Shown: piece after piece, positions 12,998 through 27,000 of the stretch
Numbering within the stretch: position 1 is the stretch's first letter
Layout of the letters: every line of letters begins with the position of its first letter
Assembly (NCBI RefSeq): GCF_003254395.2
Contig: NC_037647.1
Span: forward strand, 7,457,925 to 7,521,924
Direction of reading: 5' to 3'
Length of the DNA: 64,000 nt
DNA from: Apis mellifera
Lineage: Eukaryota; Arthropoda; Insecta; Hymenoptera; Apidae
Made by a program: the position numbers and the translations under genes
Notes under the pieces: model-generated
What the model was told of the DNA's origin: nothing
The model's input: the letters and a program-made list of their open reading frames with translations, nothing else
The model's database searches: none

Positions 12998-13030
12998 GGA
13001 GGAGGAGGAGGAGGAGGAGGAGGAGGAGGA
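12998..13030. repeat. (GGA)11 microsatellite
   Basis: Eleven uninterrupted GGA units lie within the presumed intron. The all-purine strand could adopt triplex or G-rich structures. It is likely polymorphic. Confidence 0.9.
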
Positions 13031-16000
13031 TCTCGTTTAATTAGAGCAGCAGCAATATTCCTGTTGCGACGATAAAAATCGATATATAACCCGGAGAAGG
13101 AATAACGTAAAGTTGGCTTAAAGTAGTATTCGATGCTGAGCTCTGTGCTTCTTTTCTTCTTCTCCTCTTCTCTTCCACCCAATCTCTTCCTGTTTCATTC
13201 TCCGCGCCGTACTCCGCCGCTATCCATCTGAACAATACCGGAACACGAGCAACAATGGAAAGCCACTACAAACGGAGCGTGGCGTATCGCTTTACAATCG
13301 CCCCGGGCCCTGACACACAAAATATTCTTTTCCCTCCCCCGATGCGCGGACCACTGGATTCATAATCTTGAGCAACGGCCATTGTTTCGCCAAATTAAAC
13401 GTATATATCTGGACACGTTGCGGAAAATTTAACGTCCCATTTCGCGTCCGTTCACCAGGTGTAATCCGCTTCCGACACCCCCTTCTCCCCTTCTCCTCGT
13501 TTATTTACGTCGAACGAGTTTAACGTTCCTCCCCTTTAATCCCTCGTATTTGCTCCCAAACTTTTGTCTCTTCCTTTCTCGTATTCCTTTCACCCAATTT
13601 TTTCCTATCTTCTATGATTCCTCTTCCTTGGATCTAATTTGAACATTGCATTCGAAAAAGTATCTCCTTTCCAATCTTTTGGTGAAAAGATTCGGTTCGA
13701 AAGGAAAGGAGACAATTTCTCACCCACTCCATACATCAATCTTATCAATTTCTAGTTATACTTCAACTCGTATGTTCCTCGTACAATAAAGACTCGAATC
13801 TTTGGAACTTGCGTTTCCAAATAAATACTCCATTCCACGTTCCATATATATAATACACGTATCTCGCGTTAAACGGTTCGCCACGCGTTTCGCAGAGTGC
13901 GGTTGCATGACAAAAGCTCGGCTCGAAACGCGATCAATCGAACGCTCGCCTCTCCTCGACATTCTTCTTCTTCTTGAGAACGAATTCTCTATATAAATAT
14001 GGTCAAAATTTGGCCAGATAGCTCTTACGGCCTCGTAAACGAAGCTGCACCAAAGGCTCCTCGTTAATTCCGTATCGTAAAGGGAATGAAATTCTCCATT
14101 CGTGATTCGTGAGAGAGAATAGTAGAAGATAATCGTAAGACGTACAAGCGACACAACTATGAAGATATTCATACCAAGATACAATTTTCCTCTTCTATCC
14201 CCAAACGAGAAAAATTAATGAACATTCGAAAGTTTGAAAAATTCAAAGATTTACGCGCACTTAAATTGCATAAGATTTTCGATTCTACGTGGAAATCGTA
14301 GAAATCGCAATTTGATCGAGATCGGAACGGGAATCACATCGTTTTGACGTCCGAGGAGGGGGTTGAAAGGGGGATGAGAACGCAAAGCGCAGTTGGAACA
14401 ATGGGGCGTGCACGATTAACCGGGACGGGTTTGCGTGATTCGCGCGGGGGTGAAACGAGCGCGCAGCATCCGAACAGGAATCGCAGGAAGCTCGCTAAAC
14501 ACAGGAAACGCCAGGGTGGAAAAGCCAGAATACTCTAAAACGTGCAATTTTCCCGCCCCGATCAATCTCGCGCCAACGTTTTGCGCGCGGCATAACTGGA
14601 CGGCACATACACACGGCATAACTCGATCGATCGCCGCCGGTCAGGTAACAGGAAGAGGACACACGTGTGGAACGGTGCAACGGGTGTCTGGCCCCTCCTC
14701 CCCTCCCCTCCGGTTCATCTCCCGTATTTCACCAGAAATTACCAGAGAAAAAAATAGGAACACGACTCTGCGCGTGAAGAAAAATAAACGAGAAGAGTAG
14801 AATTTATTATTATAATCCTCTCGATTAAATATTAATAGTAACTATACTTTTTCAATCTATGGAACGTCGAACGAACTTATTATAATCATTGTTATTCCGA
14901 CCTCGAACGAAGCACAAATGGAACCGGTTGTTAAAAGACGAATCTCTATTGTAAATCCACTTTTGACAGATTTTGCGAGCAATTTTAATCCTTCTCCGAT
15001 CCCCAATTAACTACTCGAAATCCAGGATCATTCGTTATTATTGGATTTCAAAGATACCTCCATTTTCCCTCCATGATTTCTCTAAAAAAAAATATTCATC
15101 GAATACTTGTTCTCTTCTCTTTATCCTTTCCTTTTTCTTCCGCAAACGAATTAGTAACATCGTGATCACGAAGAAGAAGATCGACTTTAAGATTACACGT
15201 GTTTTAAAAATTTACCGGCAAACAATCCTTTTCGCGTGTATGGGGGTTCCGAATTTTATTTGCTCGAAGAATAACTGGTAAAAGGTTTTACCTTTATAGG
15301 CATAGGCCCAATAAGGCACCGCGTAAAAGTTCGAGTTGAAAAAGAGATATCGGTTACGCGAAAACAGATCCTTTGAAACGGAGGCGAGCGTACCGCGAAG
15401 CACGTACTCCAACTTCGCTCTACGTACCCCATTAAAACGGAAGTAGGGGAAAGACATCGATCGATTTTCGACGCATCCCTCCCCCACCTCCCCCACCCAG
15501 CTAGTACACGTATATACCCGCGACCGAGGTATCGGTTGTTAATCCGGATCACCTTTGTAATTGGGATTGCGTGATCGCGCACAAAATACGCACGATGCGC
15601 ATTGTTTTGTTGACCGAATAGGGGTTGGCCTATCGGTGGTTGTAATTAGGGGGAGGGGGAGGAGGATTCAGGGGCTTATCGTATTCCACGCGGCGTATCG
15701 AGTGACGTGAAAAACGTGGACGTACGTGGATCGCGATATCTGCGTTGTAACAAAATTGAAATTTCAGTTAGACATTCTTTCCTCCCCAAGAGTCTCGAAG
15801 GAGGAAAGGAGATTGAAGATTGAAATCTTTTTCGAAGCGGATTGTTCCTCGTGGATCGAATATACGTCTCGTGAGCCTGGCTTACGAACGATTAGAGAGA
15901 AACGTAAAAAAATTGGAGAGAAAGCAAAGCAGGGAAAGGGAGGAAGGAAGGAAAGAAGGAAGGAAGGAGGAGCTCGGCTATTATGGAAACCAGGCCACTT

Positions 16001-17622
16001 TTTGGTCGGTTTGGCACGCGAAACGCTCCCTCGAAGCGAAAATGTCGAACAATATTTACGGAGCTCCGTACGGAAAGAGCAAACTCGCGAAGCGACGTCG
16101 ATACTTACGTCCGATTTCGTCGTGGAGCGCGATGAGCTCGTCAAGTAGCTCGTTGATTGTTTGCTTTCTCCTAGAAGCAGGAGGAGTAGGAGGATATAAA
16201 TCAGAAAAGACGCTCTACAGTTTGCAGCTACTACAACGTATATACCGTCCCGGCGATCGTTGGAGTAATTTATAAACGAAAGGCTTCAACGATAACCGTT
16301 TCGTCGGGCAAATAGAAATTAGACACGGAACGAAGACAGGACAGAATTCTCTGAATTTCAATCGAACAATGCCAAGCCTCGAAAACTGTACAGTTTACGG
16401 ATTAAATATAACAATCTCCCCTCTCCCTTCTTTCTTAAACTTCCTTCAACTCCCTCCTTGATCAAGGATCGTGAAAATCTCCAACGAAAATTAATATACC
16501 CCTCAAGTCGCTCAAAGCTATCTCTAAAATTTCTCCCTCTCCCTCTCTTTCCAGAAATTGGCGAACTTTCGATAGAAGAGAGAAGGAGAGACTCGTTTGG
16601 AGCGCGACACGCGAGTAGCCCGGCAGCGGATAAAAGGGGATGTAATGAAACACTATCGGACGGCGAGGGTAAAAAGGTGAAGGGCCGCGTTGTGCAGAGT
16701 GTTGAATTATGTCTGGAGCTCGGACGAGAAAGGACGTAGGGGGTGGAGGAGGAAGGGAGAGAGAGAGAGCGGAGGGGTAATAACTCATAGTGGTCCGTAC
16801 ACAATACCATTGTGTGCTCGTTGTACAGATTCTGCAGGGAACAGGGACCGCACGCGTCTATATATGTATAGGCTCGGGGTGCTCGCGCGTCTATAAGTAT
16901 ATACCAGCGCCCCCGTGTTCCTGCGCAACACTCGGATGTATATCTATCATCCCGTGGTGCGCTGGCGGCTGCATAATATTCCAGAGACAGTGCACGGAGA
17001 GAGGGAGAGAGAGAGAGAAACGTCGGACGTCTATCGACACTGTTTACGCGTGCATTATTAATTGTATACTCGGAGAGGAGTCCTCGGCGACGAGAGTAAT
17101 TCCTGGTAAAACGCGAGCTCGATAATAGACTCAGTTTTGTTTCTTGGGAAATCCGTTTCCCAATTAATCCCACCTTCGAATTTTCGCGCACAAAATGATA
17201 AAGGTGGGCAGGAATTGTGAGAAATAATGTTTTCTACTACGAAAGAATTAATTAAGAGAAGAAAATTGTCGGTTTATAGATGAGGATGATTCGAATCAAG
17301 CTACGATTCGTTTCTACGATTTCTTGGAAGATTAAACGGTTACCCGGTCGAGGATATTTCATCCAGAAAAAGCAAACAAGCCAGGGTATCCCCCTGGAAA
17401 TCCAGTCGAACGCTATTTTAGAGACGAGATTGGAAAGAGAGAGAGAGAGAGGAAGTAGCCTTCGAATCCGTGGACCACTTTCGGCAGTCAATTGGACGGT
17501 GCACAGTCGCAAGACCGCTCATTCATAAACATCATCGGGCTCCTTCCGTTTCGCCTCTTCCCCCCCCATGTCCCGTAACTTGCGAAAAGAGGATGCTCGT
17601 CGACGAATAAAGCGAAACGAGG

Positions 17623-17644
17623 GAGAGAGAGAGAGAGAGAGAGA
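17623..17644. repeat. (GA)n microsatellite
   Basis: Uninterrupted GA dinucleotides of about 22 bp in a purine-rich block. Confidence 0.8.
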
Positions 17645-18913
17645 GGAGTGGAAAGGTTAGGGAAGAAGGGAAAGCGTGGGACAAAGACATCAAAGGGCAG
17701 GAGGGAAAAAGGACGCGAGACGACTGCCGCCCCCGGGACAGCAATTTTCACTCTCCGTCACAGCTGGTCGCAACGGTGGGTTGCTGCTGCTGCTGATGCT
17801 ACTTGCATTCGTTTGCACAAATCAGAGGACCGTTTCTCGATCTCTCTGACGAATAAACGAGGGTCAGATCGCCCAAGGAGATCCAACGATGCGACCCACG
17901 CGCTCTTTTGCATCGACAATGCCTAAAGGGATCTATCGCAATTTCTTCCCCCTATCGTTCCAATAAAACCCTACTTTTAAAAAAATATTCCTTTTTTTAC
18001 TTTCTTTGGATGCGAATTTTCGTTTCATTCTCTTAAACTATCTCCCCTCCTCCATCCATTAGAAAGTTATCATTCGAGGTAGCTGTACACCCGGGATAAT
18101 GATCGAGAAACAACACCGGCGCTGTTCCAAGATACACGAAAGAGGTGGGCCAGAATACCGTGGGAGAGAATAGAGCGTGATGAAGAGGCCTGGTATCGTC
18201 TCCTTAATCCAAGCTTTGGCGCGTGTAAAAGGAAGGCTTAATCCTAGACGTGGTCGTGATTCGCTTCTCGAACGATAACTCAACATAGAGGAGAAAAATA
18301 TATATAAAATGGGAAAAATAGGAAAAGCGTCAAACCGTTTCGCCCGTTTAATGGGCCGTGCCTTTCGTAAATATTTCACGACGCCGACGTCGAGCAATCG
18401 TACTTGGTAATCTCCTGGTCGAAGCTCCTCCTCCTCGGTTCAGAAACGTAGAGCGAGATCCCGTTCCGCTCCGATTAATAAATTAATCGACGATTTACCA
18501 CTTGGAAAGGATGGGCGTATTCCATCCTCCTCCGAAGATGGAAAGAAAAGAGAAATCAAATCACGGGTAAATGAAAAATATACGAAGACTCGCTCGCGGA
18601 TGATGAACGGCGCGACTGGATAAAGCGGATTGCTCGAATCGACTAGCCTCGCTAAGTGGTTCGTAAATGCGATATGAACGGGTAATAATTTCTGCCGATT
18701 TAATGGGCTGCGTAATAGCAATCGGGAAGGGACAATATTTTAATATATTTCTCGATTAGCGTCCTTTAAAATAGAACAGATATTTGTTTCACAGTTATCA
18801 AAACTATGTGCAAACTACTTTCACTCGTCGTTGCTTCACTTATGAAGTGGAGAGATTATTTCAAAAAAATTATCCTCATCGATAAGGACGAAATATAGGA
18901 TGAAACGACACGC

Positions 18914-18936
18914 ATATATATATATATATATATATA
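18914..18936. repeat. (AT)n microsatellite
   Basis: About 23 bp of alternating AT. Confidence 0.85.
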
Positions 18937-19246
18937 CTTATGCACAAAGGGGAAAATGGAGCACTTGGTACAAAGTGGGCGACAACGAGCTATCCAAACT
19001 CATCGATCCGATCGAGTAACGCATCAAACATCTCTTTGATCCCTTGTCGAGGAGCGACATCAATAACAATCGAAGGTGGTGAAGGATAGGCTGAAGGGTA
19101 GAGCGTGCAATGCGCGGAAGTCATAGTGGAAACGGAAACGGAAATTAACTGCGGCCCAGAAACAATGGTTTAACCGGACCTCGGTCTCACCCACCGCATC
19201 TGTCTCGTCTTCTCGTCACACGGGAGAAGCAACAGAGTGCAATTGT

Positions 19247-19272
19247 CGTGTATATATATACATATATACACG
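19247..19272. repeat. TA-rich palindrome
   Basis: CGTGTATAT at the left and ATATACACG at the right are exact reverse complements around a TA-rich centre, 26 bp in total. It could extrude as a cruciform. It is probably a by-product of TA repeat expansion flanked by CGTG/CACG. Confidence 0.6.
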
Positions 19273-21040
19273 CTTAACCCTTAAGCTATCGACCTGTCCC
19301 GATTCCGTCTCCACGGAAGAAGAACGCGCACAAATATTTTCGCGATTCCACCGTTCTCGAGACAAAGGAACGAATTTCGAATAAAGGCGCGAGCATGATT
19401 TAAAGTATGCGCATACGTTGGAAAGGCTATGAATATTTTCGAATCGAATGAATGTTGCCGGTTAGCACGGTTTACAGGGGAGAAATTAGAAAACGAGAAA
19501 AATCTTTGGCGAGTATCGAGTTTTACCCCGCTTTGCATATCTTGATGGTAACTACACCAGGAGGAGTGGAAAACTTCAGGAGGGGAATACAAACTCGGTA
19601 AATAAAACGAGACATCGCGCCGACTTTCTAAAATGGATCTCGAAGACGTTTTGTTACGTCGCTCGCAAAAATTATACTTTGGAGAAGTGGGCGAAGTTCA
19701 CCGTGGAAATCGCAAACATTTAACATTTAACATCGTATTGAGCAAAATGCGAAAAGGTCAAGTATTAAAGAATATTAAGGAAGAAGAAACTTGGATATCG
19801 CGAGAAAGAGAGAAATATTCTGTGACAAAAAAAAACGAGGAAAATTTCACGAAATACGTATTTAGGGAGGAGAATTTAATCGAGGATAAAAATCATCGCG
19901 CACAGCGAGATCTCGTTCGAGACAACGCGTTGTCCGAATTTCCAGAAGAAACTTATAGAGTTCGAAGAAACACGCGGATGGAGAGGATTCTGAGAAGAGG
20001 ATAAAGTGCGAAACTGGGATAAAAACTGGGGGAAAGCGTCGCAGATTCCAAGGATGAAAGAATCTGGAGAGAGGATACATGAACGGAGGCAAGCAATCGC
20101 GGTTGGGAATAATAATCCATGCCGCGAAATGAGACGCGCTTTGTCCGTCGATGAGAACCAGACACACCTCATTTTTGCCTCCCAACTCCATGGAAATCCC
20201 CGCCCATTCCATCCTGTTCGGGGATGCCTTAATTTTTCCCCGATTCAAGAGGACGAGACGAGACGAGAATTCATCGGATCAGATGAATTTCGTCGTGAAA
20301 TTCCCATTCCAATCTAGATTACTCAAAAATAAATATAAACATACTCCTAAATTGGTCGACAAATATCGGAATATAGAACCCTATTAAATTTTTAAAAATG
20401 GAGGAGTGCGAAGGGGACTAATGGAACGTCGAGTCTTTCACGATTATTGAAAGTATCGTTCAAAGTATCGAAAAAGTGTGCAAGAGGTCGAATGGATGGG
20501 AAGGAATGGAGAGGGTGCGCAGACGGATATAAGTTGGCGAGGCTTTTTCGGAGGTAACACCGATCATTTCGCGTGTTTATGCGAATGGTCGATATCGATA
20601 TTCATCGAAACCCGGTTTAATATTCATACTCACTCTTCGATACGGAGGTGGCGACCTGGTTTTGCGCGATTAAAAAAAGACAGAGAGAGTTTGGCGAGAC
20701 GCTGTTCCACCAAAGAGATCGAGCAGGGAGAAATAAGGGCGCGCGTCTTTTTTGCGAGACGAACCGATGCGACCGTCCATTAAACGACCGTGAAAGACGT
20801 TTCTTGCCTCGCGATCTTCTTCCCTTTTCATTGTCTGCGAGACACGATTTCTCATTTTCTCTATTTCTCTCTCTCTCTCTCTTTCTTTACGCCTTATCTT
20901 TCTCTTCTCTATTTCTGCCACTCGTTCCACCAGCACGAGGCACGAAGGCACGATGCGTCAATTCGAGGAAGAACGGGCTCGTTCTTCTTTTTCATTAAAG
21001 CGATACAAGCGGTCGGCGGTGTAGCGACTGTGAATCAAGG

Positions 21041-21070
21041 GAGGAGGAGGAGGAGGAGGAGGAGGAGGAG
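21041..21070. repeat. (GGA)n microsatellite
   Basis: About ten GAG/GGA units, followed by a longer G- and A-rich run. Confidence 0.85.
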
Positions 21071-24000
21071 GGAAAGGGAGGGGGATGGCACATGTTTCTT
21101 TTAGTCCGCAAAACTTGCCAACAAAAGCTAGATCGTTATCATCGTTTCTTTGTGCCGTTTCTATCGAGGGGCGAGGGGATGGTCGTCTATGGTCGCGCCC
21201 ACTTCAAAGAGGCCTCGGCCAATGCGAACCGATTTAATCGACGTTCTCGGTGAGAGAGAGAGAGAGAGAAAAAGAGAAAAAAAGGAGTACAAGTTCGCGG
21301 ATACTCCAAAGAAGAGGAGGAGGGGGTAAAAGTGAAATAAAATAAAGGAAAAAAATTCATTAAAAAGCGTCCACGGTTGTCCTATCGGGGGAGGGAGAGG
21401 GAAAAGAATAAAAAGAAGAAAAAGCGAGACCGTTCCGCGGCGAGACGGAGCCAGTGCGAGGGAGGGAGGGAGGGGCCATTAAACGGAACGATCGGCGTAT
21501 TCCGCGTGGAGATTCGAAAGCAATCGACAATGGATGGCATCGAGCGACGCGGCAAGGCAAACAGGGGTTGTTGGTATCGAACAAATGACAATAAATGGCA
21601 TGACGCGACACCGAAGACGGTTCCAATTTATTCCCCGGAGGCAGTCTCGGTCGACAATGTCACCCTTTCCCTCTTCCCTCCCTCCCTTCTCAGTCCTTTG
21701 CCTCCACCATCCTGCGAGCCACGAGATAAAATATCGAAAATACATCGGCCGCCACCGGAGAAATCAACGCTCACCCGGCTGATTCTTCCATGCGAGTGCG
21801 CCGCGACTGAAACCTCGCCGAACTAGGAGGCAAACAGAGACCCGACCCTCCCTCCACCCTCGATAGAGCCTCCTTCCTTCCTCCCTCCCCCTCTCCCCGA
21901 TACTCGTTCGAATTACAACCAGGGAGGGAAATCGGACGTGGATGGTAACGATGAGACATCGATGATCCCAACTGCTCGATATCGGAGACGGCCCGTTCAA
22001 GTATTAACAGCCACGAATAAAATAACGAATTAATACTGTAGGATACGTGTGTATATATATATATATACAATATCGAAATTGTCGATAATCATCTAATCGA
22101 TTCAAGTCAACGGCACGAAAACGATGGAAGGGTAATAGAATCGCGTGGAGCGCGATCTCTCTGTCTCTCGACCCCCCTTTTCGTTTCCTCTCTCGATTCG
22201 GCCGGTGAATGATGATCGGGTGTAATGGGTAGTGAATTTACACTCGATCTGCTTTATTCGAATAATATAAATTCTCAGGCTACCAGAAATCTCTCCGAGA
22301 GAGATGATTGATCGAATCGCGCCACTCTATATATCACGTCGATGAACAGACGTATATGCACAGGGGGTTGGTTCGAAAGTTTGCGCTTTGACCGAGGGGG
22401 TTAACCGGGTGAAACCGTGACGATGATATTTAGGCTAACGGAGGAAACACCTAACAAGTGTTCGGTGTCGATTTTGATAAAACTTTCCCCGTTCGGGGTG
22501 AACTACTCTACTGCATACGCCGCTAACAAACCTGCGAGGGATTAAAATTACACGACGGAGTTGCGTTCTATACAGGCGATATTTCTGTATGGAAAACTCT
22601 GTATGGAGTTTCACTTGGGCTGTTTCTCTTGGGTCTACTTCGTAAACACGAATTCCATTCGGATGATCCGCAAACTTGCCTCCCAAACTCTGAGAACGTA
22701 GCAACGATTAAATACCACTTACTCACTCCTATCCACGATCCACACATTACATCCAGAAATCGTAATCTCGGATTTCGATCATCGGACCGATCATTTCCGC
22801 GCCATCGTCGAATTTCCGTGCGTTAAACCGGCGGCGATAAGACGATCCGCGTGTCTATTAAGAGGATGGGGGAGGGGAACATAGATCTAGGCCGCAAGTG
22901 TCATCGTTTATATGAAGTTGAAAAAAAAAGAACTATATTTCATGGCGACGAGACGGGCGGAATTGTCCACGTGGACACGCGAATCCATTAATCGCCTTAA
23001 TCGCGCGCACGATACCACCTCTCACCTGTGTAGATACACGGAAATCGCAAAATTCCAATTTGAATCTTCTCCGCCCTCCCTTCTATCCTCCGCTTCCGTA
23101 TCGTATATTTTATCTACGACAATTTGAAATGGCGACAACCTCGCATGAAATTATTTCGCGATAAGGCGGAATAACGCGATTTTCGAAAAAGAGTTTCACG
23201 CGAAAATGTTATTTTACTCGGCTAGTAATATATTTCTAAAGGAAGAAGGGAGGTTTAAAATGAATTTATACGCGGATTTCAGGAAATGCTCGCCCGTTTT
23301 CAATGGGGGGGAGGGGATGAAATTTTAGAGCGTGGATTTTTTCGGGGAAATCTATTATCTAATATGATTTATCGACACTCCACGAAATTCCTGGCTAAAT
23401 ATTTGTCGTTGTATAAAGTATAACGGCGTGGGGAGGGAGTGCCTTATTGAAGACACGCGCGAAATCACGCGGTCGAGAGGCAGCCCGATCAATTACTCTT
23501 CCCTCCCTCCCTCCCTTCCCTTCCCTGTAATGTAAAATACCGGGGTAAAATAACAGAGCGCACTCGAAATCTCGGGGACTCGAATTCATAAACGATGTGG
23601 CGTCACGGTCCATTAATCAGTATCATAAAGAGACATGATAATTATATTGGCAATCGAGACGGGGCGGGCATCAACGTGATCATCCGCATCGTTACGGCCT
23701 ATTGATCCTGTGATTAATGCATAGCGAAATGCAGAGAAGTGCGTAATTAATCAGGATCCAGAATGTATCCTACGTTACGCGGACGCGAAACGACTTGTTC
23801 CTCGTCGAGATTCGTCTCAATTTTTCACATCCAACCGTGATAACTCCGACCGACGATAACACGTTCTCACCTCACCAAAAAAAAAAAAAGGAAAAGAATC
23901 TTCCAACTTTCATCCCTTCGATCGCATCTTCATCTCGCTTTTATCTCGCCGAGAAATCACCGATAAATCGCGGATATTCAACCCCGTTTAAATTCAATCG

Positions 24001-27000
24001 AAAGACAGAGAGAGAGATAACGATCCTTCCATATATTCGCTCGAGTATATCATCACGCTCTCCTTATTATACGCGCCGAGTGAATTTCGCAAGTTTTACG
24101 GTGAGATACGAATGGCTCCGTGCAAGGCTCTGACCGGAAGAGGGCTGGAAGAGGCGCGGCGCGTGTATTACAATGCGAGGAGATAGAGGATCTCCGGCTG
24201 TATATCACGTATCGTGACAAGAGGCAGCTCACGATGGGGAGGAACGGGCGAGGAAACGATACGCGCAGCAGCAGCGAACCGCACGAACCGGCTCGTCCTT
24301 ATGCACGCCGCCGGGCCCCGGCTATCGCAGCTCCGCTAATTGCAAAAACGGCCGGCAATTGCGACGTATTACTCTTGTGCGCCGGTCGGATAACAGTAAT
24401 TAGGAATCTTTTTCTTTTTTCTTTTTTCGTTTCCAAGCGCGTCCTCCGCCCGCGATAAGCGTTATCGAGTACGAGAAGGAGAGGATGTGATCGATTGAAA
24501 GGAAAATGTTCAATTTGACTGAATTCGGCCAAGATTAAGCGATGCAAATTGTTATTATCAATTGACAGAGAGAGAGTAATAAATTCGTTCTCTTCTTTGT
24601 AAGAAGGAATTTTCCTATCATATATCGAATCTTCGAATGGAAATCTTGAAACAGGTTAATAAAAGAAGAAGTACGATTCTACTTTTTTGCGCGTACGTGA
24701 AAAAGTTGGACGGAATTCGGCCGGCCGAACAGAATACAGGCCCGTTAATAGACGAATAAAGTAGAGGAAATGTAGCCCGTTTATCCAACGGTAGCAGCTT
24801 TCGCCCGTTTTATTCACGCGCGTCGTGCACGTGGCACTTTAAACTTGGTGGTCTACGAGACAAATTGTCGCGCACCGCTACACACCGCTACGTGGAGGGG
24901 GAGGGGGAGAAATACTTTGCCCATCCCCCTCTTCTTTTGCCCGCTATTTTCATTGGTCTGCTACGTGTCGTTTATTAAATCCCGCGAGGTTTAACCACCC
25001 CTTCCCGAGGGATTAGCAAAAAGGAACCTCTTGTCGCGGAGAGGAGAGAAGAGAACTCTCCCGTGTTTCTATGGAAAGGTGGACAAGCGAGACAACGCGG
25101 GTTTTCGAAATTTTACGGCCACGTTGCGGGAGCGAAAATCGACCGAACTGAAGAGGGGAGGAGAGGAAAAAATAGAAGAGGGCGACAGCAAATAAAACGG
25201 ACCGCGGCGCGAAGAAAAATATTCCCGGGGAAGTGAGTGAAGGAAAAGGAAAATAACGAGGCGAGTTTAAACGAACTTCGGATGTCACGAATTGTATAAA
25301 ACGCCCTAAGTGTTGGTTCTTTTTATTTTTTCTTGTTCGTTCGAAACGGAGAAGAAAGAAATGCGCGAGGAAACTTATCTCGTTGTAAATAACGTGAGAC
25401 AAGATTGCCTCTTCCGAATGTTTCTTAAAGGAGTCGATCCTCCCATTTTTCCTGGCACGTGTAACGAAACGAGGATCGATCGAGAAAAACTCGTTGTCGA
25501 CGACGAGTCTCGTGGACAGAGAAATGTAAAAAAGAAAAAAAAAGTATATCAATTTGAAGTATAAAGGTGGAAAACTAGCCGCATACCGTAAAAATTTCGC
25601 GTCCACGATCAACGCCGGTGCTTAATAAAGTTGCTAAATTGAACTCGGGCGAAACTTGATCAACGGGCACGGTGGAAAAAAGTTAAAAATTAAAGAGTGA
25701 TTTAAGGCAATTTTTATCCCACCGCTTAAGGGGGTGCGAATTAAATTAACGTCGCGATCTTAAAAAGAAGAATAACGCCCGATAGAGCGGTTAATTATAA
25801 CAATTTTCCAAAACAGCACGGCGAAGGAAGGAAGAGAAAAAGAAACCCGATGCAATTTCCCGTGCAGACGCGAGGGAACGAAATGAACACGACTCGAGAA
25901 ATTAAAAATTCAAACGGATTCGCGATTTTCATAACCTCCTTTTGGAGCGCTCGACGTATTTCGATCAGGCCGTGACCTGGCCCAACCTTCTCGCCCCGTT
26001 GGCAAACCGGCAACGAGGAAATTACGAACAAACGGGAAGGGAAGAGAGCGGAGCACACAAGGGGGTGCCAGCGGAGGCAAGGGAGGAGACGTAGAATGCG
26101 ACAACGTCGCTCTTCATGCGGATACGCCGTAAATCATGACGGAGTAAAGGATGAAATGAAAGGCACGCGAAACACCGGCGAGAAAATATATAACGCTCGA
26201 CGGCGAAGAGAAGTTGGCCGGCAAGGTGCCTTATATTCGAGTCGAGCTACGCATCCCTCCCCTCCCCTCCCTCGAGCATAACTGCAATATATCTAACCGT
26301 GGAGTGCCGCTCTCCATGTAAATGCATTTACGGACGAGATGTTACTTCTCGTATTCTTACTCGGCGTTTCGCAATATATCCGAAATCTGCGTCCCGAGCT
26401 AATCATCCTGCTCGCGGTCGAAACAGCTTATGCAGCGGGATTTTATTATTTCACGATCCTTCCTTTAACCTGTCCACGGATACGCGTCGATTATTATTGT
26501 TATTATTATCACGTTTGAAGAAAGGAAATTGGAATTGTGAATTGCGCGACTCGAATAATTTGCGGAATTTTTTGCGAAATTATCCGAGCAACGCGTGGGA
26601 TAATATAGGAGAGATTTTCGATTTTTAGAGAATATTTCTCGTTTTCAAGCCGAGATGAGTTTCCTTCTGGAAGCGGAAAGTTTAAAAAATAAGGGCTGAA
26701 AGGAGTGGAATGGAATTGAGGGGGAGGAACGATTAACGAAAAAAAAGCCGTTCAAAACCGGTTTAATCACGGTGAAATTTAAGGGTAAATCTTTGCCGTC
26801 GCCCCGGTTCCAAATCCGGGGAGGCGTTACCACCCAAGACATTTCCGACAGTGAAAATAACCAGCCGCCCCCGCGCGCGATTCACAGTTTGTCCGTTCCC
26901 TTTAATCTCGACTCCACTTTTTATTCACCGGAAATACTGTAATTTCGCGGGTTGGATCAGCTGGCGGTAGAAATAAGTTTAGCCCACCTCGAAATTATTA

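Noticed and set aside
25013..25612. 199-codon minus-strand frame with hydrophobic stretches
   Set aside because: The Phe/Leu/Ser-rich stretches come from purine-rich plus-strand sequence; no recognisable motif or splice sites supporting an exon.
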